From assembly GCA_007128515.1 (NCBI GenBank), contig SKXI01000291.1:1-9227 (forward strand): 9,227 bases of DNA. The letters are read 5' to 3'. The DNA comes from Halococcaceae archaeon (GTDB lineage: Archaea; Halobacteriota; Halobacteria; Halobacteriales; Halalkalicoccaceae). How positions within the stretch are numbered: the first letter of the stretch is position 1; every line of letters begins with the position of its first letter. The translations under genes and the position numbers were made by a program. Below, piece by piece: positions 1-5,576 of this stretch. The notes beneath the pieces were generated by a model. That model was not told the DNA's origin and ran no database searches. It worked only from the letters and a program-made list of their open reading frames with translations.

Positions 1-10
1 GAGTTGTCAG

Positions 11-95
11 TGCGTGGGACCGGATTTGAACCGGCGGACTCCTACGAGACAGCGCCCTCAACGCTGCGCCGTTGGCCTGGCTTGGCTACCCACGC
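11..95 (-). tRNA. tRNA-Leu (anticodon GAG)
   Basis: An 85-nt type II tRNA read on the minus strand. The acceptor stem GCGTGGG pairs with CCCACGC and the discriminator base is A, the leucine identity base. The D arm has GCC pairing with GGC. The anticodon stem CAGCG/CGCTG closes the loop TTGAGGG, giving anticodon GAG (plus-strand 57-59), which reads CUC and CUU codons. A variable region of about 14 nt with a short CTC/GAG stem marks the class II form used by Leu and Ser. The T arm GCCGG-TTCAAAT-CCGGT contains one G-U pair. There is no intron, and the 3' CCA is not encoded (the next bases are CTG), so it must be added after transcription, as is usual in haloarchaea. Confidence 0.96.
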
Positions 96-138
96 ACCCT
101 GAATCGTGTCGTGTGCACTCCCCAGTATCCTACCGCCC

Positions 139-144
139 AATAAA
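139..144 (-). promoter_or_regulatory. possible TATA box for tRNA-Leu
   Basis: On the minus strand this reads TTTATT, an AT-rich island in otherwise GC-rich DNA about 44 nt before the mature tRNA 5' end. It would place transcription start near 114 and leave a leader of about 20 nt for RNase P to remove. It lies in the loop of a short GCCC/GGGC inverted repeat (135-148). The rest of 96-260 shows no gene, only GC-rich sequence with a small GGCCG-TTA-CGGCC hairpin at 165-177. Confidence 0.35.
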
Positions 145-230
145 GGGCTTTCCATTGCCCCTCCGGCCGTTACGGCCACCACCTCCTCGGCCGGTTTCGA
201 GGGCTCGCGGTTCGGGTCCGGGCCGGGGGG

Positions 231-238
231 TTCAAACC
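231..238 (+). promoter_or_regulatory. possible TATA-like box for aMBF1
   Basis: TTCAAACC follows a G run and lies 23-30 nt before the ATG at 261. That is the distance expected for a leaderless haloarchaeal transcript. The match to a TATA consensus is only moderate, so this rests mainly on spacing and local AT content. Confidence 0.33.
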
Positions 239-260
239 GGACGGGAGCGTACGAGGACGT

Positions 261-779
261 ATGGCGAAGTACTCGACCGGTGGCTCCTCGGGGTCGGGGG
301 ACGCGAACGCCTGCGAACTCTGTGGCGCGACGACCGACTCGCTTCGGCTCGCCACGATCGCCGGCGCGCAGCTCCAGGTCTGTGGGGACTGCGCCCCACA
401 CGACGACGCGGCGAAACGGAGCCGCGGCACCTCGACGTCGAGCGGGAGCGAGGGACCGACCGACCGGAAACGGCGTGCCGCTCAGCGGATGGCGAAGGCG
501 TACGACGCGGGCAAGGGCGATCCCACCCACTGGGAGCGCGAGGGAACCGACTACGAGGACGACCCGCTTCCCTACCTCGTCTCCGGCTACGGGGACGTAG
601 CCGAGCAGGCCCGCCAGGACGCAGGGATCCAGACGGACGAACTCGCGGCGGACCTCGACGTCCCCGAGGATCGGATCGTCGCGATCGAACAGGGGCGGGC
701 AGCCAGGGCGGGGATCCCCGGCTCGGTCGTCCGTGCGCTCGAAGAGCGCCTCGACGTCCGGCTGATCGAGGAAGGTTAA
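261..779 (+). CDS. archaeal multiprotein bridging factor aMBF1 (Zn ribbon + HTH)
   Basis: A 172-residue protein with the archaeal MBF1 architecture. An N-terminal zinc ribbon has two Cys pairs, C18-x2-C21 (CELCG) and C41-x2-C44 (CGDC). A charged, probably disordered linker covers about residues 50-105. A C-terminal XRE/Cro-type helix-turn-helix follows at about 109-172 (YGDVAEQARQDAG, then TDELAADLDVPEDRIVAIEQ). In eukaryotes MBF1 bridges TBP and activators; archaeal aMBF1 contacts the transcription or translation machinery and its exact role is less settled. The ATG at 261 gives the zinc ribbon a normal short N-terminal extension, and there is a possible TATA-like element 23-30 nt upstream. 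It is divergent from the tRNA gene and separated from the next gene by 31 bp. The family call is firm; the functional detail comes from homologues. Confidence 0.9.
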   Translation: MAKYSTGGSSGSGDANACELCGATTDSLRLATIAGAQLQVCGDCAPHDDAAKRSRGTSTSSGSEGPTDRKRRAAQRMAKAYDAGKGDPTHWEREGTDYEDDPLPYLVSGYGDVAEQARQDAGIQTDELAADLDVPEDRIVAIEQGRAARAGIPGSVVRALEERLDVRLIEEG

Positions 780-782
780 CCG

Positions 783-788
783 TTTTCA
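783..788 (+). promoter_or_regulatory. possible TATA-like box for alaX
   Basis: TTTTCA stands out as AT-rich in the 31-bp gap after the aMBF1 stop codon, 23-28 nt before the ATG at 811. Its spacing suits a leaderless start, so alaX may have its own promoter rather than depend only on readthrough from aMBF1. Confidence 0.35.
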
Positions 789-810
789 CGCCTGCGCTCT
801 CGGGCTCTGT

Positions 811-2019
811 ATGGCCGAACAGCGCGCGAGCGCGGAGCCGTATCGCACCCGATTCGAGGCGACCGTCGAGTCGGTCGAGGGTCACGACCTGACGCTCTCC
901 GAGAGCTACTTCTACGCCGAGGGCGGCGGCCAGCCCGCAGACCGGGGCACGGTCGACGGCGTCGCGGTTTCCGACGTCCAGATCCGGGACGGGACCACGG
1001 TTCACACGCTCGCCGAGGAACCCGACCGCTCGCCGGGCGAGACGGTGCTCTGTGAGATCGACGAGACGTTTCGGACGTACTGTATGCGCTCGCACACCGC
1101 GAGCCACGTCCTCTACGGGGCGGCGAGGGGTATCCTCTCGGAGCTCGGCTACGGCGGCTTCGACATCGGCGAGCGGAAGGTCCGAATCGACTTCGAGACG
1201 ACGACCGGGGTCGACGACGCGACGCTGCTCGAACTCGAACGGCTCGCGAACCTCGCCGTCTGGGAGGACAGACCGGTGCGCTGGGAGACGATCCCGGTGG
1301 CGGAGGCGCGTGCCCGGGAAGAGGTCGCGTTCAACACGAAGACCGAGGAGGGCGTCTTCGGCGAGGACGAGGGAGTGAGGATCGTCACGGTGGGCCCAGC
1401 GGCGGACGGCGACGAGCCGTGGGACGTCGCCGCCTGCGGCGGAACCCACGTCGAGCGGACCGCCGAGATCGGACCGATCGCGGTGCTGGGTCGGGAGAAC
1501 CCGGGCGAGGGGCTGACCCGGGTCGAACTCGCGGTCGGCCCGACCGCGATCGAGCACCACGCCGAGGTCGCCGGCGCGGCGGTCTCGACCGCGGGGGAAC
1601 TGGGAATCAGGGTCGAGGACCTCCCGGAGCGGGTGACGGAGCTCCGAGCCGAGATCGAGGAACTCGAGGCCGCGAACCGATCGCTCACCGAACGGCTGAT
1701 CGACGCCCGTCTCGACTCGATCGATCCGGTCGAGATCGACGGGAACCGCTGGCTCGTGGCATCGGTCGACGGCGAGGGTGACGCGCTCGCCGGCCGCGCG
1801 AGATCGATGGCGGGCGAACGGGCCGACGCGGTCGTGCTCGTGAGCGGCGAGAACCCCGCGAACCTCACGGTGGCGACGAATGGAGAGGTCGACGCGGGCG
1901 ACGTCGTCGCGCGCGTGACCGGCGCGTTCGGCGGCGGCGGCGGTGGCGGCCCCGAGTTCGCACAGGCCGGTGGGATCGCGGCCTCGCCCGAGGAGATCGA
2001 GGCGTTCCTCGGCCGATGA
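811..2019 (+). CDS. alaX: alanyl-tRNA editing protein AlaX-L (with DHHA1 domain)
   Basis: A 402-residue, free-standing trans-editing protein. It resembles the editing and C-terminal parts of alanyl-tRNA synthetase without the aminoacylation core. AlaX proteins hydrolyse mischarged Ser- or Gly-tRNA-Ala in the cytoplasm. The N-terminal beta-barrel includes YFYAEGGGQPADRG (33-46). The zinc site is HTASH (H95, H99) plus CGGTH (C209, H213), the standard HxxxH and CxxxH pairs, all intact. A short helical, probably coiled-coil stretch spans about 270-300 (EIEELEAANRSLTERL). The rest to the C-terminus is a DHHA1-type domain with the glycine-rich GAFGGGGGGGPEFAQAGG (371-388), as in the C-Ala domain of AlaRS. 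The length fits the long AlaX-L class. Its stop codon overlaps the next start codon by 4 bp, implying co-transcription and translational coupling. Confidence 0.93.
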   Translation: MAEQRASAEPYRTRFEATVESVEGHDLTLSESYFYAEGGGQPADRGTVDGVAVSDVQIRDGTTVHTLAEEPDRSPGETVLCEIDETFRTYCMRSHTASHVLYGAARGILSELGYGGFDIGERKVRIDFETTTGVDDATLLELERLANLAVWEDRPVRWETIPVAEARAREEVAFNTKTEEGVFGEDEGVRIVTVGPAADGDEPWDVAACGGTHVERTAEIGPIAVLGRENPGEGLTRVELAVGPTAIEHHAEVAGAAVSTAGELGIRVEDLPERVTELRAEIEELEAANRSLTERLIDARLDSIDPVEIDGNRWLVASVDGEGDALAGRARSMAGERADAVVLVSGENPANLTVATNGEVDAGDVVARVTGAFGGGGGGGPEFAQAGGIAASPEEIEAFLGR

Positions 2020-2966
2020 CCGGGAAACTCGGACCGGAGGCGCTCTCGCGGGTGCTCTCCCGGACGGGTGTCGACCGCGACGACGTGCTCGTCGGTCCGG
2101 CCTACGGCGAGGACGCCGCGGTGCTCGCGATCGGGGACGAACGACTGGTCGTGAGCTCCGACCCGATCTCGCTCGCGGCCGAACGCGCCGGGACGATCGC
2201 GGTTCACGTCGCTACCAACGACGTGGCCGCCTCGGGTGCCGACCCGCGATTCCTCCAGAGCGTGGTGTTCGTCCCCGACGCCGACCTCCTCGAGACGATC
2301 ACGGACCAGCTCGATCTGGAGGCCACGGAGCTGGGCGTCGCGATCGTCGGCGGACACACCGAGGTCGCCGAGTACCTCCCGAGACCGCTGCTCGTGCTCA
2401 CCTGTATGGGTATCGCCGACCGGCCGACGCCGACCTCCGGCGCGGAGCCGGGCGACCGGGTCCTGCTCACGAAGGGCGCGGCGATCGAGGCGACGGCGAT
2501 CCTCGCGACCGACTTCGGCGACGAGTCGGGGCTCCCGGTGGAGACGCTCGAACGTGGGGAGGCGTTCTTCTCCGAACTCAGCGTGGTCCCCGACGCGCGG
2601 ATCCTCCGCGAGCACGCGAACGCGATGCACGACCCCACCGAGGCGGGCGTCCTCGGCGGCCTCTACGAACTCGCACACGCGTCGGGCGTTCGGATCGACG
2701 TCGAACGGGAGCGGATCGGGATCCGGGAGCCGACAGACGCGCTCTGTTCGGCGCTGGGGATCGATCCACTCCGGGCGTTCGCCTCGGGTGCGCTGCTCGC
2801 GACGGTCCCGCCGGCCGACGTGGAGACGGCGCTCGCCTCGCTCTCGGATGCAGGGATCGAGGCGAGCGAGATCGGTCGGGTCCGGGAGGGGGACCCGGCG
2901 CTCGTCCTGGACGGGGAGACGATCAGCGAGGTCCCCCGTGAGGCGACGTATCCGCTCTGGGAGTGA
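2016..2966 (+). CDS. AIR-synthase / HypE-like ATP-binding protein (not a functional HypE)
   Basis: A 316-residue protein of the PurM/HypE/ThiL/SelD superfamily. The N-terminal AIRS domain has the nucleotide- and Mg-binding motifs GPAYGEDAAVL (27-37), SSDPI (47-51), HVATNDVAASGADP (64-77) and GGHTEV (112-117). The C-terminal domain has AMHDPTEAGVLGGLYELA (203-220) and FASGALLATVP (255-265), the HypE-type arrangement. True HypE ends in a conserved PRIC tail whose cysteine carries the carbamoyl then cyano group in NiFe-hydrogenase maturation. This protein ends in EATYPLWE and has no cysteine there, and no hyp or hydrogenase genes are nearby. It is therefore an HypE-like paralogue of unknown substrate, probably using ATP. 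The ATG at 2016 lies within ATGA, shared with the alaX stop. A palindromic repeat starts at its own stop codon. Confidence 0.85.
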   Translation: MTGKLGPEALSRVLSRTGVDRDDVLVGPAYGEDAAVLAIGDERLVVSSDPISLAAERAGTIAVHVATNDVAASGADPRFLQSVVFVPDADLLETITDQLDLEATELGVAIVGGHTEVAEYLPRPLLVLTCMGIADRPTPTSGAEPGDRVLLTKGAAIEATAILATDFGDESGLPVETLERGEAFFSELSVVPDARILREHANAMHDPTEAGVLGGLYELAHASGVRIDVERERIGIREPTDALCSALGIDPLRAFASGALLATVPPADVETALASLSDAGIEASEIGRVREGDPALVLDGETISEVPREATYPLWE

Positions 2967-3047
2967 TAGTGATTGTTGCGACTGTTTACCGGTTCGATCG
3001 CCCGACATCGCGTGGTCGATATCGGAACGACTCGCAACAATCACTAT
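2964..3047 (+). repeat. 84-bp palindromic element, copy 1
   Basis: It starts at the TGA stop codon of the AIR-synthase-like gene. Perfect 16-bp terminal inverted repeats lie at 2966-2981 and 3032-3047 (ATAGTGATTGTTGCGA and its complement). The inner 50 bp are also an imperfect palindrome: 2989-2993 pairs with 3021-3025, 2994-3001 with 3012-3019, and a CG-ACAT-CG tip sits at 3003-3010. The whole folds as one long hairpin. A second copy at 4989-5072 matches at 76 of 84 positions in the same orientation. It encodes nothing evident. It may act as a 3'-end RNA structure or terminator, since a run of six T follows at 3067-3072, or it may be a small dispersed MITE- or REP-like element. Confidence 0.9.
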
Positions 3048-3066
3048 GACCCGTCGAACGATCACC

Positions 3067-3072
3067 TTTTTT
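3067..3072 (+). promoter_or_regulatory. T-run: probable TATA-like box for the acyl-CoA dehydrogenase gene
   Basis: TTTTTT in CCTTTTTTCGG lies 23-28 nt before the ATG at 3095, the position of a TATA box for a leaderless transcript. It also lies 20 nt beyond the palindromic repeat, so it could serve as the U-run of a terminator for the upstream operon. The two roles are not exclusive. Confidence 0.42.
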
Positions 3073-3094
3073 CGGTCGGGTTCGATCCCGGAGT

Positions 3095-4225
3095 ATGAAG
3101 TTGAACGCGGAACAGCGGGCGATCCGCGACGTCGTTCGGGAGTTCGCCGAGAACGAGATCCGGCCCGGTGCGGCCGAGCGCGACCGCGAGGGGCGCTTTC
3201 CCGAGGAGGTCTGGGACGGCCTCGCCGAGTTGGACCTGACCGGGCTGACGGTCCCCGAGGAGTACGGCGGCTTCGACGCCGACCGGACGACCTACAGCCT
3301 CGTGAACGAGGCGGTCGCCTACGGCTCGCTCTCGGTCGCGACCGCGCTCTCGGTCCACTGTCTCGCGACCTCCTGCATCGCGCGGTTCGGCTCGGAGACC
3401 CAGCGCGAGCGGTGGCTCCCGGAGATGAGCGGGGGGAGACCGGTCGGCGCGTTCGCGCTCTCGGAACCACACGCCGGCTCGAACCCGGCGGCGATGTCGA
3501 CGGAGGCACGTCGCGACGGCGACGAGTACGTCCTCGAGGGCGAGAAGCAGTGGATCACGAACGGCTCGCGTGCGGGGGTGATCGTCCTCTTCGCGAAGAC
3601 CGATCGCGAGGACGAGGGTTCGATCACGCAGTTCCTGGTCCCGGCGGACGCGGAGGGGCTGACCGTCGGGAAGAAAGAGGAGAAACTCGGCCTGCGCGCG
3701 AGCGACACGACCGCGCTCACGTTCGACGGGGTGCGAATCCCCGAGGAGAACCGGCTCACCGAGGAGGGTCGGGGGCTGAGTGCGGCGCTCTCGATCCTGA
3801 CCGGCGGACGGATCGGCATCGCGAGCCAGTCCGTGGGGCTGGCGCAGGCGGCCCTCGACGAGGCGGTGGAGTACGGGGGGGAACGCGAGCAGTTCGGCCG
3901 GCCGATCGGCGAGTTCCAGGCGATCCGGCACAAACTCGCGGAGATGGCGACGCAGGTGCAGGCCGCACGGCTCCTGACCCGGGAGGCCGCTCGACTCGAG
4001 GACACGGGAGAGGACCCGCGTCAGGCCGCGAGCATGGCGAAGTACTTCGCGAGCGAGGCCGCGATGAGCGTGACGAACGAGGCGGTCCAGATCCACGGCG
4101 GCTACGGCTACACCACCGACTTCCCCGTCGAGCGCATGTACAGAGACGCGAAGATCACCGAGATCTACGAGGGGACCACGCAGATCCAGAAGGACCTCAT
4201 CGGACGCGGCCTGTTGGAGGGATAA
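3095..4225 (+). CDS. acyl-CoA dehydrogenase
   Basis: A 376-residue flavoprotein of the usual family length. It oxidises an acyl-CoA to the trans-2-enoyl-CoA using FAD and passes electrons to an electron-transfer flavoprotein. The N-terminal helical domain covers about 1-115. The middle beta domain carries the flavin/substrate signature AFALSEPHAGSN (119-130) and EKQWITNG (150-157). The C-terminal helical domain has REQFGRPIGEFQAIRHKLAEM (264-284), and QIHGGYGYTTDFPVERMYRD (332-351) is the second family signature. The catalytic base is Glu359 in IYEGTTQIQ, the position used by short/medium-chain and butyryl-CoA dehydrogenases rather than by isovaleryl-CoA dehydrogenases. Chain-length preference cannot be read from sequence alone. 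No ETF or thiolase gene is adjacent, so the gene appears to stand alone, with a TATA-like T-run about 25 nt upstream. Confidence 0.94.
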   Translation: MKLNAEQRAIRDVVREFAENEIRPGAAERDREGRFPEEVWDGLAELDLTGLTVPEEYGGFDADRTTYSLVNEAVAYGSLSVATALSVHCLATSCIARFGSETQRERWLPEMSGGRPVGAFALSEPHAGSNPAAMSTEARRDGDEYVLEGEKQWITNGSRAGVIVLFAKTDREDEGSITQFLVPADAEGLTVGKKEEKLGLRASDTTALTFDGVRIPEENRLTEEGRGLSAALSILTGGRIGIASQSVGLAQAALDEAVEYGGEREQFGRPIGEFQAIRHKLAEMATQVQAARLLTREAARLEDTGEDPRQAASMAKYFASEAAMSVTNEAVQIHGGYGYTTDFPVERMYRDAKITEIYEGTTQIQKDLIGRGLLEG

Positions 4226-4236
4226 CGCCGGGGGAG

Positions 4237-4256
4237 ACCGCCCCTTCTGTGGCGGT
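4237..4256 (+). other. small hairpin after the acyl-CoA dehydrogenase gene
   Basis: ACCGCC (4237-4242) pairs with GGCGGT (4251-4256) around an 8-nt loop CCTTCTGT, beginning 12 bp after the stop codon. A stem this short is not rare in GC-rich DNA. It is listed because it lies next to the much stronger hairpin at 4266-4299, and together they could form a structured 3' end. Confidence 0.4.
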
Positions 4257-4265
4257 GCGGTGGCC

Positions 4266-4299
4266 TCGGGTCGCGTGGCGCTCCGCGCCCGCGACCCGA
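4266..4299 (+). terminator. strong GC hairpin downstream of the acyl-CoA dehydrogenase gene
   Basis: TCGGGTCGCG (4266-4275) pairs perfectly with CGCGACCCGA (4290-4299). Inside it GGCGC (4277-4281) pairs with GCGCC (4285-4289) around a TCC loop, leaving a single bulged T at 4276. This gives 15 base pairs and is very stable. No U-run follows, so it is not a classic terminator, and archaeal termination depends mainly on U-tracts. It may instead stabilise the 3' end of the mRNA. The rest of the 226-bp gap (4226-4451) shows no gene. Confidence 0.4.
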
Positions 4300-4421
4300 A
4301 CGGGGGAGGGCTGGAGCGGTCTGCCCGCCGTCGGCAGTCGTCATCGGCTCACGAGTTCCCTCGGTGTCCGCGAACCCGAACCGTCGGACGGGAGACCCAC
4401 CACGAAACGCGACTCGGCGGG

Positions 4422-4426
4422 TTTTT
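4422..4426 (+). promoter_or_regulatory. probable TATA-like box for the HAD phosphatase gene
   Basis: TTTTT in GGGTTTTTGCC is the only AT run in the GC-rich spacer, 26-30 nt before the ATG at 4452. The spacing suits a leaderless transcript. Confidence 0.42.
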
Positions 4427-4451
4427 GCCCCGAGAGTGACGAGAGCCACGC

Positions 4452-4991
4452 ATGAGACAGCTCGAACCGTACGACGCGATCGTCTACGACCTGGACGGGA
4501 CGCTCGTCCACCTCGACGTGGACTGGGCGGCGGTCGCTGGCGACGTCGCGACGACGTTCGCCGGGGCGGGTATCGAGGTACTCGACGACGACCTCTGGAG
4601 CCTGCGAGAGCGCGCGGCCGAGGCCGACCTCTCCGACGAGGTAGAGGAGATCATCGCCGACCACGAACGCGAGGGCGCGCACAGTTCCGAACGGCTGGCG
4701 CTCGCGGATCACGTCTCCGGGGACGACCGCCCGCTCGGCGTCTGTTCGCTCAACTGCGAGGAGGCGTGTTCGATCGCGCTCGACACGCACGGGATCCGCG
4801 AGTCGTTCGCCGCGATCGTGGGTCGGGACACCGTCGGCGTCGCGAAACCCGATCCGGAGCCGCTGCTCGCGACGGTCGAGCGGGTCGACTCGACGCCCGA
4901 GGAGACGGTCTTCGTCGGCGACACGGACCGCGACGCGCTGACCGCAGAGCGCGCGGGGATGGACTTCTACTACGCGAGCGACCTGCTCTGA
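4452..4991 (+). CDS. HAD-superfamily phosphatase (phosphoglycolate phosphatase-like)
   Basis: A 179-residue haloacid dehalogenase-type hydrolase, short for the Gph-like group. Motif I is YDLDGTL with nucleophile D13 and acid/base D15. Motif II is Ser99 in GVCSLN. Motif III is Lys132 in VAKPDP. Motif IV is VGDTDRD (155-161) with Mg-binding D157 and D161. All four catalytic motifs are intact, so it is probably an active Mg-dependent phosphatase. The insert between motifs I and II (about 25-90) would form a small helical C1-type cap. The substrate cannot be told from sequence; phosphoglycolate or another small sugar or nucleotide phosphate is possible. The gene is flanked by a spacer carrying a strong hairpin and by the second palindromic repeat, which begins in its stop codon. 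It converges on the minus-strand membrane protein gene. Confidence 0.85.
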   Translation: MRQLEPYDAIVYDLDGTLVHLDVDWAAVAGDVATTFAGAGIEVLDDDLWSLRERAAEADLSDEVEEIIADHEREGAHSSERLALADHVSGDDRPLGVCSLNCEEACSIALDTHGIRESFAAIVGRDTVGVAKPDPEPLLATVERVDSTPEETVFVGDTDRDALTAERAGMDFYYASDLL

Positions 4992-5072
4992 TGGTGATCG
5001 TTGGGACTGTGTACCGGTTCGGTCGCCCGACATCGCGCGGTCGATACCGGAACGACTCGCAACGATCACTAT
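4989..5072 (+). repeat. 84-bp palindromic element, copy 2
   Basis: It starts at the TGA stop codon of the HAD gene and matches the copy at 2964-3047 at 76 of 84 positions, in the same orientation relative to the gene before it. The terminal arms 4991-5006 and 5057-5072 pair at 14 of 16 positions, with one further G-U. Here the stem extends outward: CTCTG (4986-4990) pairs with CAGAG (5073-5077), so the last codons of the HAD gene join the hairpin and the structure spans 4986-5077. It lies between convergent genes and could be a 3' terminator or processing structure for the HAD transcript. The remaining spacer (5078-5178) shows no gene. Confidence 0.9.
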
Positions 5073-5178
5073 CAGAGGGGGTATCGTAGCCACCCAGCGG
5101 TCTCGGTGGCCACTCACCCGATCCACCCTCCCGGTCTCGAGTCGGGAACTCCCCGAACGTCCCCGACACTCCCTACGA

Positions 5179-5490
5179 TCAGTCGTCTTCAGCCGGTTCG
5201 GCGGTCGCTTCCGTGGTCTCGGCCGCGTTCCGCCGGGCGTCGCCGCCCCCCGATCGGTCCGAGGCGCGCCGACGGGCGTAGAGGAACGTCGAGACCGCCG
5301 TGAGCACCCAGACGACGGCCCCGATACGGATCGCGAACTCGGCTCGTGCGCCCCACGTCGGGAGGTCGGCGCCGGCAGAGGCGACGGCGACGATCGGCGC
5401 GCCGACGAGGATCGTGCAGACGAACGTGACCTGCATGACCCAGCCGTAGTCGACGCCCTCCGGGTCGTGGGTCTCGACGAGCTCTGGCAC
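5179..5490 (-). CDS. small two-helix membrane protein, haloarchaeal DUF5822-like
   Basis: A 103-residue protein if it starts at the GTG at 5490-5488, reading (V/M)PELVETHDPEGVDYGWVMQ. This start is preferred because the family-like block begins there. Longer in-frame starts would run through the divergent promoter into panB and add a basic, low-quality leader. Two hydrophobic segments are visible: about 18-40 (WVMQVTFVCTILVGAPIVAV) and about 52-71 (FAIRIGAVVWVLTAVSTFLY). The second is followed by an Arg-rich YARRR stop-transfer and an acidic, Ala/Thr/Glu-rich C-terminal tail. It resembles small haloarchaeal proteins I recall as DUF5822; that name is from memory. The function is unknown. A weak AT element (GCTTAGGC on the minus strand, near 5515-5521) lies about 25-31 nt upstream. 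The gene is divergent from panB, 86 bp apart. Confidence 0.72.
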   Translation of the reverse strand: MPELVETHDPEGVDYGWVMQVTFVCTILVGAPIVAVASAGADLPTWGARAEFAIRIGAVVWVLTAVSTFLYARRRASDRSGGGDARRNAAETTEATAEPAEDD

Positions 5491-5547
5491 GGGCGGTCTT
5501 CGGACGCGAGCGCGCCTAAGCGTATGGGTTCTCCGGGACCAACACGC

Positions 5548-5552
5548 TTTAT
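5548..5552 (+). promoter_or_regulatory. TATA box for panB
   Basis: TTTAT in CACGCTTTATGAAGG lies 25-29 nt before the panB ATG, in the 86-bp gap shared with the divergent membrane protein gene. Position and base composition fit a leaderless haloarchaeal promoter. A GAAGGAGAGG stretch follows at 5553-5562 but lies too far from the ATG to serve as a ribosome binding site. Confidence 0.55.
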
Positions 5553-5576
5553 GAAGGAGAGGGCTACCCTGGGGGT

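Noticed and set aside
232..1560. A 442-codon minus-strand open frame opposite aMBF1 and alaX
   Set aside because: It is Arg/Pro/Gly-rich with no domain, and lies opposite two clearly recognised genes. Long antisense frames are expected in DNA of this GC content.
2964..3049. Target-site duplication TGA...TGA around repeat copy 1, suggesting recent transposition
   Set aside because: Only 3 bp and it overlaps the palindrome. Copy 2 has TGA...TCA instead, so this is weak evidence for insertion.
1149..3509. A 786-codon minus-strand open frame spanning alaX, the AIR-synthase-like gene, the repeat and part of the acyl-CoA dehydrogenase gene
   Set aside because: It is low complexity and runs opposite three recognised genes and through a palindromic repeat. 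It is a GC-bias artefact.
4165..4449. Possible small minus-strand gene (94 codons) filling the spacer before the HAD gene
   Set aside because: It overlaps the acyl-CoA dehydrogenase 3' end, includes the hairpin sequence, is Arg/Pro-rich and lacks a TATA box at the right distance.
2236..4455. A 739-codon plus-strand frame
   Set aside because: It is out of frame with two recognised genes and is made mostly of Arg, Ser, Gly and Pro. It is a shadow frame.
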